Of a DNA stretch of 64,000 nt, positions 46,660 to 59,106 are shown in pieces. How positions within the stretch are numbered: position 1 is the first letter of the stretch; each line of letters starts with the position of its first letter. The position numbers and the translations under genes were made by a program. The notes beneath the pieces are model-generated. The model saw only the letters and a list, made by a program, of their open reading frames with translations, was not told where the DNA came from and searched no databases. This DNA is from Gnetum montanum (Eukaryota; Streptophyta; Gnetopsida; Gnetales; Gnetaceae), in contig MNCI01023302.1 of assembly GCA_015680685.1 (NCBI GenBank), positions 1,695,589-1,759,588 of the forward strand, given 5' to 3'.

Positions 46660-48480
46660 CAACACATGATGACTTCTTACTAAATAAAATATTTTCAAAA
46701 TTGCACCGTTTAAGGGTTTTAGGTTTAACAATTCTCTAATTTAGATATAAGCTTCTTGCTTACATGTCTGTCAAATCTAAACCATTATATTGCTCATGTA
46801 AAAGGGTCATAACCAATATTCTCCTCCACATTATTTTATTATTTTTTATTTTTATTTTTGTTAAAAACAATTTCAGAATCTTTGCCTTTCCAATGTATTT
46901 GGCAAGCTAGTTTCAAATGCTTGAGGAAACCAACAATTCATCAAGTTCTCAAGGCCTATTTGTTATAGCAAGAACCATCAATGCTTCATAAAAATGGTAA
47001 AAATGTGCTAACATTTATATTCTAACCTTTTTATTTGGACTTGGTTCACTGTACTTTGTTAAATTCCTCCTAAACTTAACTTTACAAACTTTTCTCGTAC
47101 TTTATTAAGTCATTATTGACTTAATTTCACTAGACTTTACACAATACTTCTTCATAAGTCTTTTCTTGTTCTTAGTTACATCCTTATGATGTTTGCTTTT
47201 GGCTGTTACTCATAACAGGTCTTCTTAGGAATTTTCTCAATTGGTCAATCTTATGTGGGTTGGGCCTTCTTGGGCTCATTAGTGATCTACAACCTGACCA
47301 ATTATGGACAAATACCTCAATTGCAACCTATCCCTTCTATATGGTCATCTTCTTCATCCTTTGTAACCTTCTAGATAGTCTTCTCTTCCTCTTCAGAAAA
47401 CTAAACCAGCTTACAAATGGCTTACTTTTGGATCTTCTTGTCCTATTTAGGAAACTAAATTCTTTATCACTTCTTTAGCCTTTTGGTTTTGGAGCTCGAT
47501 TTCTTATTACGACTATTGTGCTTCATAACATCTTCTATTACTGTTGCCTACTCTTGTTTGGTCCTCTGTAATTTTACAAATCATGGTAGTTGGTAATCTA
47601 TTTGTACTATGAACATTATTTTTGATTGTTATTCCTTTCTTGTGCCATATTACTTCACCTTATTCCACTTGATCTGCTTTTTTTCTTCCTTCTTATCATT
47701 ATATTCCAAAGTGAGAACTTGCAGTATTTTATCCTTCGTAAGGAGTTGTGACTCTTCACTGAACCATCACAACCATTCATATCTGCTAATAGATTAAGTT
47801 AAGAAACTAATGATTGTACCTTAACTTAGGAGTATACTCTTATCATTTTTGTTCCACAATTATGATAAGGTTGCTAAGTCTTTGGTTTGAAACTAAAATT
47901 GAAGTGAAATTTTAATTAGGTCTATATAAATCCAATGTCTTAGTCAAATAAACTAGTTTTTACCAAACACATCATGGTAATGCTACCTTGGTTAGCCCAT
48001 TTAAAGTTGGCAAAGGATTTGATGATGATTTTCTATGATTAGTTGTCTATATAATATTGTAGACTTGACAATAATTTTTTGTGATTGGCTCTCTACTAAA
48101 TGCCATAGCCTAAATGTATATTTGTATTGTGCCCCAAGGTTGGTGCATAACTCATGATAGAAAATTATCCAATATTGAACATTCTTTCTATGTAAGAATC
48201 AACACTATTAGTTTAAATAACTCATTCAAAGTTTTACTTAAATTTGTCATTTTCTTTTAAAAAAATGTGTTCTACCACACTAATAATGTGTTGCTCATCT
48301 TCTACTACTCGTAAAGACAAAGTTGGTAAGTTGGTATATTTTATTCTTGTATTGCACAAAATTCCATTTTCCAATTTCAACTCAGATTTCATTTTCACTT
48401 TTCTAATATCATTCTACATTTATATAGAATGTAAACATTTTTGCGTTGCCCCTTCATTGACATAAATATAAAACAAATAG
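46660..48480. other. AT-rich repeat-like DNA, no gene recognised
   Basis: Scattered stops interrupt all frames. On the minus strand about 47220-47580 is Glu/Lys-rich and could be a relic of an element's coiled-coil ORF, but the match is too weak to name. Confidence 0.4.
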
Positions 48481-50226
48481 TTGCAACTATATAGATGCTA
48501 CGTAGCAGGGCTTGCTTACTACACAAACTTCTACTACCATTTTTGCCTCGAAAATCCAAAATATCTGTTTGATAGCATACTGGTTGGGAATATATGATAT
48601 CTCTGAAATTATTATGCTAGAACCGGTAGAATTAACTTTCAAATTAATAATTTAAAATCCCCATTACAGCTACCGTGGCTCAGCTTGATATGCAACCAAA
48701 TGTAGGTTCAAGCCTCTTCAATTTGCCGGAAGTTTTTGCACCACCAGCTTGCACTCACGATCTTGGAAAGTGCTAACCGATGATCTTCATGAAATCATTG
48801 CCTGATCCATAAGTCATATAATGAAAATTTTCAGCAGAGAACCTAGATAATGGACAACATGCCCCACCCAGCTCATTTGTCAAACTTTATACAGGATTAT
48901 TATTTACCCTGTAGATATTGAATTTATTCCTCCAGCTTTGATTGAAAGTCTTTCCTGATCAACTGGATGTATATAGTCAAAGTTTAGTTATACCAACGTA
49001 GCCAAAATTTGGATTCGCACATCAACCCTATTGACTTTCATTACCCACAATTAATTATAAACTTTCTAATATAATGCCCGGTAAAATAACAGAAACTTTC
49101 AGAATTATGGGTATTGAACTATTCGGAAGCCCCCGCACTCAAAACACAGGTAAGTTTCTATTCTTTTCTTCCTACCCTTTACCAGGCATTACAGGATCAT
49201 TCAACTCAATACCGACCCAAATAGTCGTCACCCTGACCTGTATTTAACTTCTTATAAACCCAAAAACAGCATAGAATTTTAACTTCGCAATAGCTTTATC
49301 CTAGCTGCCTAGGATATACCACAATTCCAGGAAACCACATTCCAACAATTGCATTGAAGCGTAAAAATCTGCTAGCTTGTACCTTGCTGGGCTTTGCAGA
49401 TCGGCAGGAAGCAAATAACCACAGGCAAGAAAATTATATTCATTCAAGTCTATATAACAAAAACGTTTTTAGAGATCCTACCACTGCAGCCCTAGTGCAG
49501 ACAAAATAAAAAGTTCAGAATATACACCAAAAAAAAAACCAAAACAAAATTGCAAATGATCAAACTAAACTATGACAAACAGGAAATTATAAGAAAATTA
49601 ACGTTAAGTAGACTTCCTTCAACATAAAAAACAGTTGCAGAGTCATTCGTTTTATGGACATTCATATCAAGAAGAATTAAAAGCAGAAATGAAATTCTCT
49701 AAGACTTTGGAGAATCAATCATCGTAAGGAGTGATACTCGTATCAAGAAATATTAGATCAAATTTTCCTGTGCATTTATCAAATCTAGGCGTTGCATCCT
49801 TATCATGTACAGATGTCATGTGACATGAATAGCATCACTAACAGATACAAAGTTTGGTTAAGAAATTAAAAATACAGATGAGCCGGTTCACACCCAGATC
49901 CACAAACAGTCATATCATGTCAGCCCATTTGCATGAACACAAAATGTTCTCTGCTTTTGCTGATAATCTAAAATGCACAATCCTAGAAAATTCTTGACTC
50001 GGTAAAAAGACTGCATACCAAGAAAGTCACAAGAACCGACGCCAAACCATCTCAATAGTTATCATCCTTGTGAATCTAGCATCATACATGGGAAAGCTCA
50101 TTTACCCAACAGCCGTTGACAAGCCTTCTTCTCTGTATGAGCCTCCGAACATGATGATTTTACCAGTTGCTCGTATTTACAAGAAAGGATACGCTATCCC
50201 CTGAAATATGTTGTTCATAGAACTGT
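48481..50226. other. 3' flank of the auxin receptor gene
   Basis: Non-coding sequence between the repeat belt and the stop codon at 50227. The first several hundred bases next to the gene are probably its 3' UTR; no poly(A) site could be fixed. Confidence 0.45.
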
Positions 50227-53200
50227 TCATAAAGTGAGAACAAAATGTGGGGCATCCCTTCTTGGCCCAGCAACCGATCGGTACACATAAAGCTTTTCTG
50301 CATCATGTTCATCCTCATTCTCTTTTATTATTTCAACATTCAGATCAGGTTTTTTCTGAGCAAGAAGCCTGCAAGCACCCATTGTAACTTTGCATGCAGA
50401 CATCCACAAGGAACGCATGGATTCATAACGGTCAAGACCAGACAAAAGAGCAGCATCACCAAATGGGCTGTCCCTTATCTCAAGTTTCCTTAGCTTTGGA
50501 CAGCCTTGCAACAGACACTGCATCCCTCCATCAGTCCTCCCAGCAAATGCCACAGACAGTGTTTCCAAGTTTTTAGCATAGAGTCCAATATACTCAAATG
50601 CTGTGTCAGTAAGCAATCCTGACACTGACAACCTCTGCAAGCCTTTGCAACACTTAACAATTGCCCCAAAACCTTCATCCATGGGTTTATTAGTCACATG
50701 GTCTGGTTGACATGGATTCATGATGCACAGCCGAAAATGGGTTAATTTCAAACACTTACGTGCCATTATGATAACTGCAGCATTTGTCATTTGTTTGCAA
50801 AAATATAGAATATATCTCAGTTCAGGACACCCCTGAGCTATAGCAAGAAAACCTTTCTCTGTAACACCCATGTGATCCTGACCAAATGGATCCATCGGAA
50901 ACACCCTCAACTCTCTCAATTCCTTGCAGTTCAAGGACACTGCTTCCAGACCCTTGTCCTCAACGGTGTCAAGAACCTGTATGGGGATAGCAAAAGATAT
51001 CTTTTCACAGTAGGAAGAAGACTTCAAAAACAGAGTTATAGCTTCGACCTATCAATCAACAAAATGAAACTCAAAAAGAAATTTACCCAAAGCCTCTGCA
51101 GACGATGACATTCAGCTGTCATGCTTGCTAGATCTCCACTGTGGATACCAGTGTAGCTTAAATTTAAGAAAGTTAAGTTAGCACATACAGAGTTCAAGAT
51201 AGAAATATATATGGGAGATAATTCCCATAATCCTGATAATTTTCTAAGTTGCTTGCAGTTTCTAAAAGCCTTTCTTAAATCTGCATCTTGCTGCAGACTG
51301 AGATGTTGAGAAAATGATCCTGTTCCCAGTTCAATCAGCTGAGGAGCCTTCTCCAGAAGACGCTGCAATTGCACTAAACTAACAGCTTTGTTGACTTTGA
51401 GGCTTTTCAGCTTTGAGCACCTAGCAACAAGTCTTTCAAGCGAATGAAAATTTACTTCACTATGTAAACAAGCAAAATTTAATGATACCAGAGAAACACT
51501 ACTCTCAGGGAAGCAGCCCAGCCAGTAGCCACCCTTGTCTTCTATTTCACTTTCCTGCAAGTCCAACTCTTCCAGATTTCTGCATAATAAAAAAGAGGCA
51601 CAACCCTTTAGTCAGGAAAAATTCTACATTTTAACAGAATTTCTTTACGAGAGAAAACAGCAAGGAGCCTAAAACAGATATATGGATAGTGGAAGCCTTG
51701 TCAACATCGCAAACTAATACTACTGCCACATTTTTCAATAGTTTCTAGAAAAGCAGACAGAATACTCTGTTGAAAATAAACATAACTAGAAATAATAATT
51801 TTAAAAACTGCATCTTTTACTATTTTATAATATTCATTATTAGCAAGACATTAAAGCTTTTTTGGCTTTTTATTGAATGACAGAATAGTCAGACTAACTT
51901 TTGCATATCCTCTAACTCAACAAAAAGCAGATGCCATTCTGGGAAAATGAATAGACAATCCATCCACTATGGCATTCCTTCTGATAACTTCTGCAACTTT
52001 CTTTATAGCATACAAATGCAGCTAAATATGAAAACTTATGCATGACTGAAAGTCAATGTTTATTGTTATTTAAGATATCTTTGGAACTAAATAAAAATAA
52101 TGCATTCATCATGACTGCAGACATTACAGAAAGACACTTTAAAGCTTGAATCACAATCTTGATTCCCATGAATTTCAATAATTTGTGAATTAAAGTGTTT
52201 AACACTGCAACCTGATGGCATTTGAAAACCTTATAACTTTTCTTCCAAGATAAACATTTTACTTGATTTTTACACATTTATCACATCAACCTGGTGTTCA
52301 CGAGAAATATTTCTTATTTCGGGATGTCTCCTAACACTAAACAGAACAGTGGTTTGTTTGCATAGGCCCTTCTAATAGTGATGGCCCTTTGAATTTAATT
52401 CCATGTGAATCATCGAGAACAAATTCAACAATCAAAAGGCCAAAAAAAGATTAATCAAAATTAAATTGTACACTTGCAACAGATATTCAAGTAGCTGTGA
52501 CTTGTTTAATGGCATCATTACAAAATGCTTATTTCCATTTTCCCCTGGTGTTTCATGAGAAATATCTCTTATATCGCGATGTCTGCTAACACTAAACAGA
52601 ACGGTTGTTTCTTTGTAGTGGCCTTTCTTATAGTGATGGCCCTTTGAATTTAATTCCATGTGAATCATCAAGAACAAAAGGCCAAATAACGATTAATCAA
52701 AATTAAATTGTACACTTGCAACAGATATTCAAGTAGATGTGACTTGTATAATGGCATCATTACAAAATGCTTATTTCCATTTTCCCCTGGTGTTTCATGA
52801 GAAATATCTCTTATATCGCGATGTCTGCTAACACTAAGCAGAACGGTTGTTTCTTTGTAGTGGCCTTTCTTATAGTGATGGCCCTTTGAATTTAATTCCA
52901 TGTGAATCATCAAGAACAAAAGGCCAAATACAGATTAATCAAAATTAAATTGTACACTTGCAACAGATATTCAAGTAGATGTGACTTGGTATCGTTAAAA
53001 ATTGATTTTTTTTCATTATTCCCTTGTTACAGATCATGAACTGTATTAACACTGATTAGCTATATTTTTATAATATGTATCTATAATTTGGCCAAAAGAA
53101 TCTTTTCCTGCTACAAAAAATCGATGGCATTCATTCTGAAAAGGATAAAAATTACAGAATCAGGCCTTTCCATACTATTGGTAGTTGCTTCTTAGCCAAA

Positions 53201-55338
53201 AAAAAAACACACACAAGAACAGTGACAACCAGCAAAGTGGTTAGAATAAACACTCTCGGACAAGTATCAGTGCAAACTAAAAAGCTCTCCAAAAGCACAA
53301 AAGAATTACTTCTTTAGGGAACATACAATTTGAACGAAGTTAGAGAATAGTTACAGATTCATATACATCCAAATCTTAGCTTTTATTAGAACATCGTAGA
53401 AATCTTGCTAAACATTTGTATAGAATATAACATGTGTCAACGTGGATCTATATAATTACTCATATCAGAACAAAAAAGAAGATCAATGCTGCATACACAT
53501 ATACTGAAAGTGGAGGGATTGCAAAGTGGTTCTAAAAGAGCATTAAGGCTAATTAAAATGCATAATGCACAGAATACAGGGGGGTTCAGCCTGATTGAGG
53601 GACTTCCAACCCTCTTCTTGCCTGGGGGAAGTTACTTACTAGAAATGACTTCAAACACTGCAATAAGAAGAAACAATCCTGAAAATTTGACATACAAAAG
53701 ATCAAACTATAATTTTTGTGTAGATATATTCCAACACCAATTTTGTGGAACACAATGGCCAACATAACTATTAACTTCAATCCGCACTTGTCAACCAAAT
53801 CATAACTACATTCTAGCAAATTACCTATGCATCCTCCAGAGAATGTAAGACCCTACAAGAAAAAGTCTCAATATTCCGAAGTATATCAAGTGCAACAACC
53901 AAAATATAAATCTTCAAGTTTGAGTTCTCGGAAAAACCAGACTTCAAATCAATGGATCCCAAGAAACAATATAGGAAATTTAATGTACAGAAACATCAGA
54001 ATGTTGAAATTTTCTCCACGCTAATACAGAACACAAGCCACAACTAATGTGCTAACTTCATCAATATAGCAACTACATTCTTAGAAGCTATGTATGCGTC
54101 TCTCAAATCAACAGAACATGAGAAGAAGTCTTGTTGAGACTCTAGTGTCCCATTATCTCAAGTAGTATACCCAAAATATACATTTCTAAGGACAGAGGAT
54201 CCGACCAAAACTGAAAAACTTGCTTTAAATTGCTCAGAATCAATAAAGACACCAAAAGATGAAAACACAGTCGCTGAATGACTCGAATATGTGATCCGTG
54301 ACCTTCTAAAGTTAGAATGCAACGTATGTCACCACAATAACAGGAAAAGGTTACTGAACAAGAAAACGCCTCAAAACAAGATCAGCACCTCAACACTCCC
54401 AACTAACTAAACCGACAGGCAGAATTTCAAAGCAGGAGTCGATTATCAGAAGATTTATAAAACGAAACAAGAAAACAAAAACAAAAGATTCCTTCATTCA
54501 GTACTTCCCAAAACATAATTCAAACCAATCATCAAAACAAGACATCTAAGAATCAGAAAGCATATGTCAGGAATAGAAGAGAAAAACCAGTTTAAGAACG
54601 AACAGACAAGAACCCAGAAAAGCAAACACCTTGATACCAGGCTAGCCTGCAACAACCACAAAGGGTACGTCTAAGAGATCAACCAAGTACACCTATCCAT
54701 AACACAATCTCAACGCCCCGTCACACTACAAAACTTATTCCTCCATTCCAAGCCAAACCCAGAACAAAGTGCACAGGCAAAATAAGGCAAAAACAGGTGA
54801 ACAAGAAATTAGCAACCCATGAAGTAAAGAACTGCACCACAGACCTGCAACCAGTGGCAATGTCGGCAAGGCCATCAGTGCTGAAGCCATCGCAGGTGGA
54901 GACAGAAAAAACCCTGAAATTGGGCAGAACCCTAGCAATGAGCGAGAGGCTATCATCACTGATGCTCATGCGCTTCAACCTGAGCTCCTGCAGGTGAGAA
55001 AAGGGGGAGTTGTTGTTGTTGCAGTTGAGCAGAACCTTGAGCCAAGGGCCAATGTCTGCTCCCCAGTTTGGTGGCACTAGGTTGAAGTCGGAGAACCTGG
55101 GTTTGCCCTTGAGGGCAAGTGACCTGATCCTCGGAAACCTGGTTGCCACCATTGTTGGGGAGATTGCATAGCAGTTGCCAATAAAAACCCTATCCCTTGT
55201 AAAAGCTTCAGCTTTGTGCCAGGCCCTGCAGACCAGGGATGCTGAGTTTCTGTCCTTGGCTGAAACAAGGAAGGATAGAACATGTTCCAAGACCTCCTCA
55301 GGGAACAGGCTGGATCCCTGCTGCTTTGAGTCCGCCAT
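50227..55338 (-). CDS. AFB5: TIR1/AFB auxin receptor F-box protein, AFB4/5-like, 3 exons, 578 aa
   Basis: The product is the substrate-recognition subunit of an SCF ubiquitin ligase in the nucleus. Auxin bridges it to Aux/IAA repressors and sends them to degradation (family knowledge). Exons: 55338-54845 (164 codons plus 2 nt), 51579-51087 and 50976-50227, with GT-AG introns of 3265 and 110 bp; the joins give [10 protein letters not shown] and [15 protein letters not shown]. The F-box is at residues 11-52 ([22 protein letters not shown]), followed by leucine-rich repeats. Inferred pocket equivalents: R81 for TIR1 His78 ([10 protein letters not shown]), F85 for Phe82, R411 for Arg403, S446 for Ser438. 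Phosphoinositol-site equivalents include K77 and R444, while TIR1 Arg401 is H409. [36 protein letters not shown] and the end [13 protein letters not shown] resemble AFB4/5 rather than TIR1/AFB1-3. The long N-terminal extension of Arabidopsis AFB5 is absent. The frame is intact. Confidence 0.95.
52287..52985. repeat. Tandem repeat (about 242 bp, nearly 3 copies) in intron 1 of the auxin receptor gene
   Basis: The segment gaatttaattccatgtgaa recurs at 52391, 52646 and 52888, and the rest of the unit follows each time. The last two copies are nearly identical (242-bp spacing); the first is more diverged (255-bp spacing). On the minus strand each of the last two units holds an open stretch of 81-83 codons starting [19 protein letters not shown]. 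This is likely incidental because it is intronic. Confidence 0.85.
52986..54843. other. Remainder of intron 1
   Basis: No gene or repeat boundary was recognised. The segment is ordinary AT-rich intron sequence with short open frames on both strands. Confidence 0.5.
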
Positions 55339-55376
55339 TGCTATTGCTATTGCTGCTGCTGCTGCTGCAACACAGA
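55339..55376 (-). repeat. CAG-type trinucleotide repeat just upstream of the auxin receptor start codon
   Basis: On the minus strand six CAG-type units, then two AATAGC-type units, lead straight into ATGGCGG. It lies in the 5' UTR and could vary in length between individuals. Confidence 0.8.
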
Positions 55377-56041
55377 TTGCTGTTTCTTGCTTGCTTGATC
55401 ACTGCTGCTTGCTTTTTTTGTTCAACGTGGGTCCTCCATTAAATCATAGGAAGAAAAGATCGGTGAAAAACTAGGAACCGGACCAGACCGGACCGGACCG
55501 ATCTATTCTATTAGGACCTCCGCAGCAGCAGCAGCTGGGAATTAAGGAGATGAGGAGGGTTAAGGTTTAATCTGGGGCTGATTGTGTTCTTTCTTGTTTG
55601 TTTGCAGGGCCCGAGAGTGAGAGAGCTGGATTTGGCAAGGCAGGGCCCTTTTTTTTTGCTTTCTTGCTCTGCTCTGACAGGCTCTGCAGGTCCTGCTGCT
55701 ACCGCTCTGTACTTACAACGGGCATCCTGCTGCAACTGATGGGGGACCTTTTTTTAATCGTAGCCGAGGTGGGTAATGGCAAAAATAGGGATTGGATTGG
55801 GGACATGAAAGAGAAATGCAGAAAGAAAAAACACTGTAGGAGAGAGAAAGAAGGGGAAAGGATTGGATTATTTTCAAAGAATCTTGACAGCCCACCACCG
55901 GTGGACCAGATCAACAACAGAGCCAGCCAAAAGCTGGGAAAAACAAGAGCAGGATAAAAATGGTCCCCGGCAGCTGGAATTGATGGGAAATTTGTAGGAG
56001 TTGGGAATTCGAAAAAGAAAAGAATTGGCCTGGTTCAGTAT
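55377..56041. promoter_or_regulatory. 5' UTR and proximal promoter region of the auxin receptor gene
   Basis: GC-richer than the surrounding DNA. It contains a short GGACC-type pentamer repeat (about 55476-55503) and a CAG cluster (about 55520-55532). No TATA box on the minus strand was clear. The assignment is from position only. Confidence 0.4.
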
Positions 56042-56155
56042 GAGGAACCACGTTCTTCCCTTAAGTGGTAAAAATTTTAGTATTTGTGAATGGTGAGGGG
56101 AACCGTGTTCTCCCCTTACACGGTAAAAATTTAAGTCTTTGTGAATAGTAAGGGG
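56042..56155. repeat. Two tandem hairpin units with covarying stems
   Basis: Two direct units of about 53 bp (56042-56094, 56095-56149) share the frame AACC...GGTAAAAATTT and TTTGTGAATRGT. Unit 1 can fold with ACCAC (56047-56051) against GTGGT (56065-56069). Unit 2 folds with ACCGTG (56102-56107) against CACGGT (56119-56124). Two stem positions differ between units on both sides so that pairing is kept. Confidence 0.6.
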
Positions 56156-57184
56156 AAAAATGCCTCAGAATTTGGCAGGAACTGAGAGAATGAAGATTTA
56201 TCTAAAATTTTGCTGGAACCCAAAATAAGTAAAATATTGGTACGTTCCCAGATTTGTAAAAGTTAAGTTTATAACTAGGTGTTAGAATCGAATCTATGTG
56301 ACCAGGAATTATCTAAAATTTTGCCAATCTGAACACGGTAATGATGAAGGTAAAATTCAAATGCTTTGGAACCTTGGAAATCTGAAAATGAGGAAGAAAA
56401 AGTATTTGTCTGGTGAAAGCAAAAAGGAAAATGTACGTGTCAAGACAGCACAACAATTCAGAGAAGGGAAAAAAACAAAAGAAATTAACTGATATTGGAT
56501 GAGGGCGTTTGCAGATTATGGCATCCAAGAAGCATAAAAGAACACGGAATCATCTAAATTGCAAAAATTACCACCAAAATAAGACACGGTGACCACTGGT
56601 TGTACTGCTAAGGACCACAAACGAGGGACCGGTACCTGTAATTTTCGTACGCGAATTAAAAATCCACGATGATGATTCGAAATTCCGAATTTGGGAGCAC
56701 AAGAAGAAAACGCAAACAAGCTTTTCTAGCCTGGGCAGCTCATTATTGGAATCCAGAAAAAAAAAATCGAACCCGTTAGGACAAACATTTAACAGAACAT
56801 CGGTTCCTTGACTTCCAAAAGAAATAGACCTCCAAGAAAGAAAAAAACACAGAAATTTTCAAAAACTCGGAATCGATCGATTTTTGCAGTCGGGCAAACA
56901 ACATAATAAAATCAGGCATGCACGGGGAAAAAGACGACGAACCCGGAACGATGATACATCGTGTGTGGTGTTGTGGGGACAGAGTCGGCAAGCGAAAACA
57001 GTAACAAGCAAGCAACAAAAGCCAACAACATACAGATTAATCAAATAAATGAAACAGAAGATCAACAAAAACTTTCTGTGCAAACAAAACACCTTTAAAA
57101 AACACCCACAACCAAACGAACGCAGATGAGATAAGATGCATATTATTATTCGAATTGGGGGAGGGGGGGATTCATAATTGAGCA
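56156..57184. other. Intergenic DNA, no gene recognised
   Basis: Upstream flank of the auxin receptor gene with no convincing open frame, repeat unit or transposon end. Confidence 0.45.
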
Positions 57185-57830
57185 TTGGTTTGTCGGATTC
57201 GGGCCTTTATTGCCTGTGGTGTGCCTGCGCAGGGAATCAGATTTAATCAATGGCGTGGGCCTGGTACGAGGGGAGCAGCCATTGGTTCGATTTGGAGCCC
57301 AGCGGGACCCCTTATTCTCCTGCAAACATCACGGATGGCGACTTCCTTAATAAAATCCAGAACCCCAATTGCCATTGCAGAAGCAAAGGCAGTAGCAGCA
57401 GTGGTTGCAGCGCAAGTATCAGCAGGAACCATTTTGTGGGTGTTTTTTCATTTTTTCATTTTCAAATGCACACTTTGCTTTCCAACTACGATGGCTCGCA
57501 TTTTGTCGCGTTGCAGATGGATGATGATGCCTTGGCAACCAAAACAACGGTAGCCAGGCATGCCACGACGCCATGGCTAAGGTTTTTGTGCTCCTGCTGC
57601 TGCTCTTCTTCTTTCTCTCTTTCTTGGAGCTCTGTTATCTTATCCTGTTTGCATGTGCCGGTCAAATTCAGCCATGTTTTATCCATTGTTGCTGCACAGA
57701 GAGAGAGAGAGAGTAGTAGTAGGAGCAGAGTATTGAATTTGCAGCCCTTTTTCTTGTTTCTCTCTCTGGCTCTGGCTCTGGCTCTGACTCTGTCACTGGC
57801 CCTGCCCCACTAGCCTCTGCTGCTGCTGCT
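57185..57830. other. GC-richer segment open on both strands; possible exon or relic
   Basis: Overlapping frames stay open on the plus strand (57185-57553 and 57250-57813) and the minus strand (57247-57432). One plus frame has an Ala/Val-rich run (IAEAKAVAAVVAAQVSAG). No domain, splice pattern or family was recognised, so no CDS is called. A GA microsatellite (about 57698-57713) and a GGCTCT repeat (about 57765-57785) lie at its right end. Confidence 0.3.
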
Positions 57831-58311
57831 GGATCTGTGCAGAAATGGCCTGCAATGTGAGGCCAAGGTATCTAGGGTTTGACTGTGCTTTCTTTTTCAA
57901 TGGCTGGCTGGATGTTATCCTGAGCTGTATTCCTGATTTTTTTTTTCTTTTTTTCTGTGTGGAACACGTTGAAACAACAACGGATGCGTCCAATGGGAGG
58001 AGCTTGTGGGTTCGAATCCTGTTGTCCTGTGTAGGGAGGGGGAAAGGGACTAGGGCTAGCACAGAGACAGAGAGTGTGTGTGTGAGGTAGATTGATGGAT
58101 GGACGGATGAATGGGGGGTTAATTAAAAGGAAAAAGAGAGGAAGAAATGAAAGTTGTGTGTCTGAGTTGATGTTAAGGTTGGTTGCCACTACATGGGGTG
58201 TGTGGTCTTATCATGTCCAAGGGGGAGCGACCGAGTTGAGGGTAAAAATAGAGTTTTATGCTTTCATGTTGACTGAATGGATGTCAAGAATAAAAGGTTG
58301 CTTTCATTTTC
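57831..58311. other. Intergenic DNA with microsatellites
   Basis: Contains a GT run (about 58075-58083) and a B-box-like GGGTTCGAATCC at about 58009-58020 without a matching A-box. No gene recognised. Confidence 0.4.
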
Positions 58312-58520
58312 AAGCACCCATTTGGGTTATGTAAGGTAGTTGGTTGTGGTGGAAACTTTGTCGGTTCTCCTTGGCAAAAGGTTTATGGTAAAAATTATTA
58401 TGATGTAGCATGTATGCATGCATTTGGGTTTGTGTAAGGGAGTCGGTTCCGGGGGAAACTTTGTCGGTTATCTTGGAAAAAGGTTGTGTAATGCAAGTAT
58501 TCATCGTAAAATTATTGATG
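58312..58520 (+). repeat. Direct repeat, two units of about 105 bp
   Basis: The text catttgggttatgtaaggtagt...ggaaactttgtcggtt at 58318-58365 recurs with changes at about 58421-58468, followed by similar aaaaggttt and aaaattatt stretches. Confidence 0.6.
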
Positions 58521-58825
58521 ATACTTTGGGGCGGAGATATAATAGAGCAAGTATACCTAACCTATGGACTTTAAAAAAATCCATAAAAGTTGACATGTAC
58601 ATCAACGGCTTTTATGAACACATGGAAGTCAAATCTTACGTAAAACGATAAGATAAAACTGAACACGGAAAAGAACCATCATCATTATGCTATTCTTGTG
58701 GTTGAATATTTGAAATAGAATGTATTTGCTTATATTTGTTGAGATCCCTTTAGATTTGTGGGATCATGATTGTCAACTACAATCAAATCAATGACCTAAG
58801 GTTCTTGTCACAAACGCTATAGAAT

Positions 58826-58890
58826 AAAAATTCTAAAGATAAAGACTCTTGACTTGAAAGCTCCTAAGTCATGAGTTCAAATTCTTTTGT
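58826..58890 (+). mobile_element. SINE head fragment
   Basis: Plus-strand gactcttgacttgaaagctc followed by gagttcaaattc matches the B-box half of the SINE on the opposite strand at 58895-59065, giving an inverted pair. Confidence 0.5.
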
Positions 58891-58894
58891 TTTT

Positions 58895-59065
58895 TTTAGT
58901 AGGCGACAAAGAGGAAGGGTATGGAGGTTGTGTTTTGGAACCTAAAATAATTGTAACATAAGTATACTCCAAAATATATAACTTAGCATTGCCCACTAAA
59001 ATTGAACCCATGACTTTGAGCTTTCAAATCAAAAATCTTACCACTAGTCTAACACCTTACTATCA
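58895..59065 (-). mobile_element. tRNA-derived SINE copy
   Basis: On the minus strand the head reads AAGGTGTTAGACTAGTGGTA (A-box-like), then GGGTTCAATTT (B-box-like, about 59000-59010), then a body ending near TTAGGTTCCAAAAC. It resembles the copies at 59107 and 19150. Confidence 0.7.
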
Positions 59066-59106
59066 AGTTATAAAGTTCTAATTTGACTATATATTTGGGT
59101 AACAAT

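Noticed and set aside
52432-52919. Pair of duplicated small genes in the intron
   Set aside because: The two near-identical open stretches come from the 242-bp tandem repeat and show no start context or homology.
54735-55283. Alternative minus-strand and plus-strand frames over exon 1 of the auxin receptor
   Set aside because: They are shadows of the real F-box exon and lack its conserved residues.
58001-58030. tRNA gene suggested by GGGTTCGAATCC
   Set aside because: The B-box is good, but no A-box, anticodon arm or acceptor stem could be paired around it.
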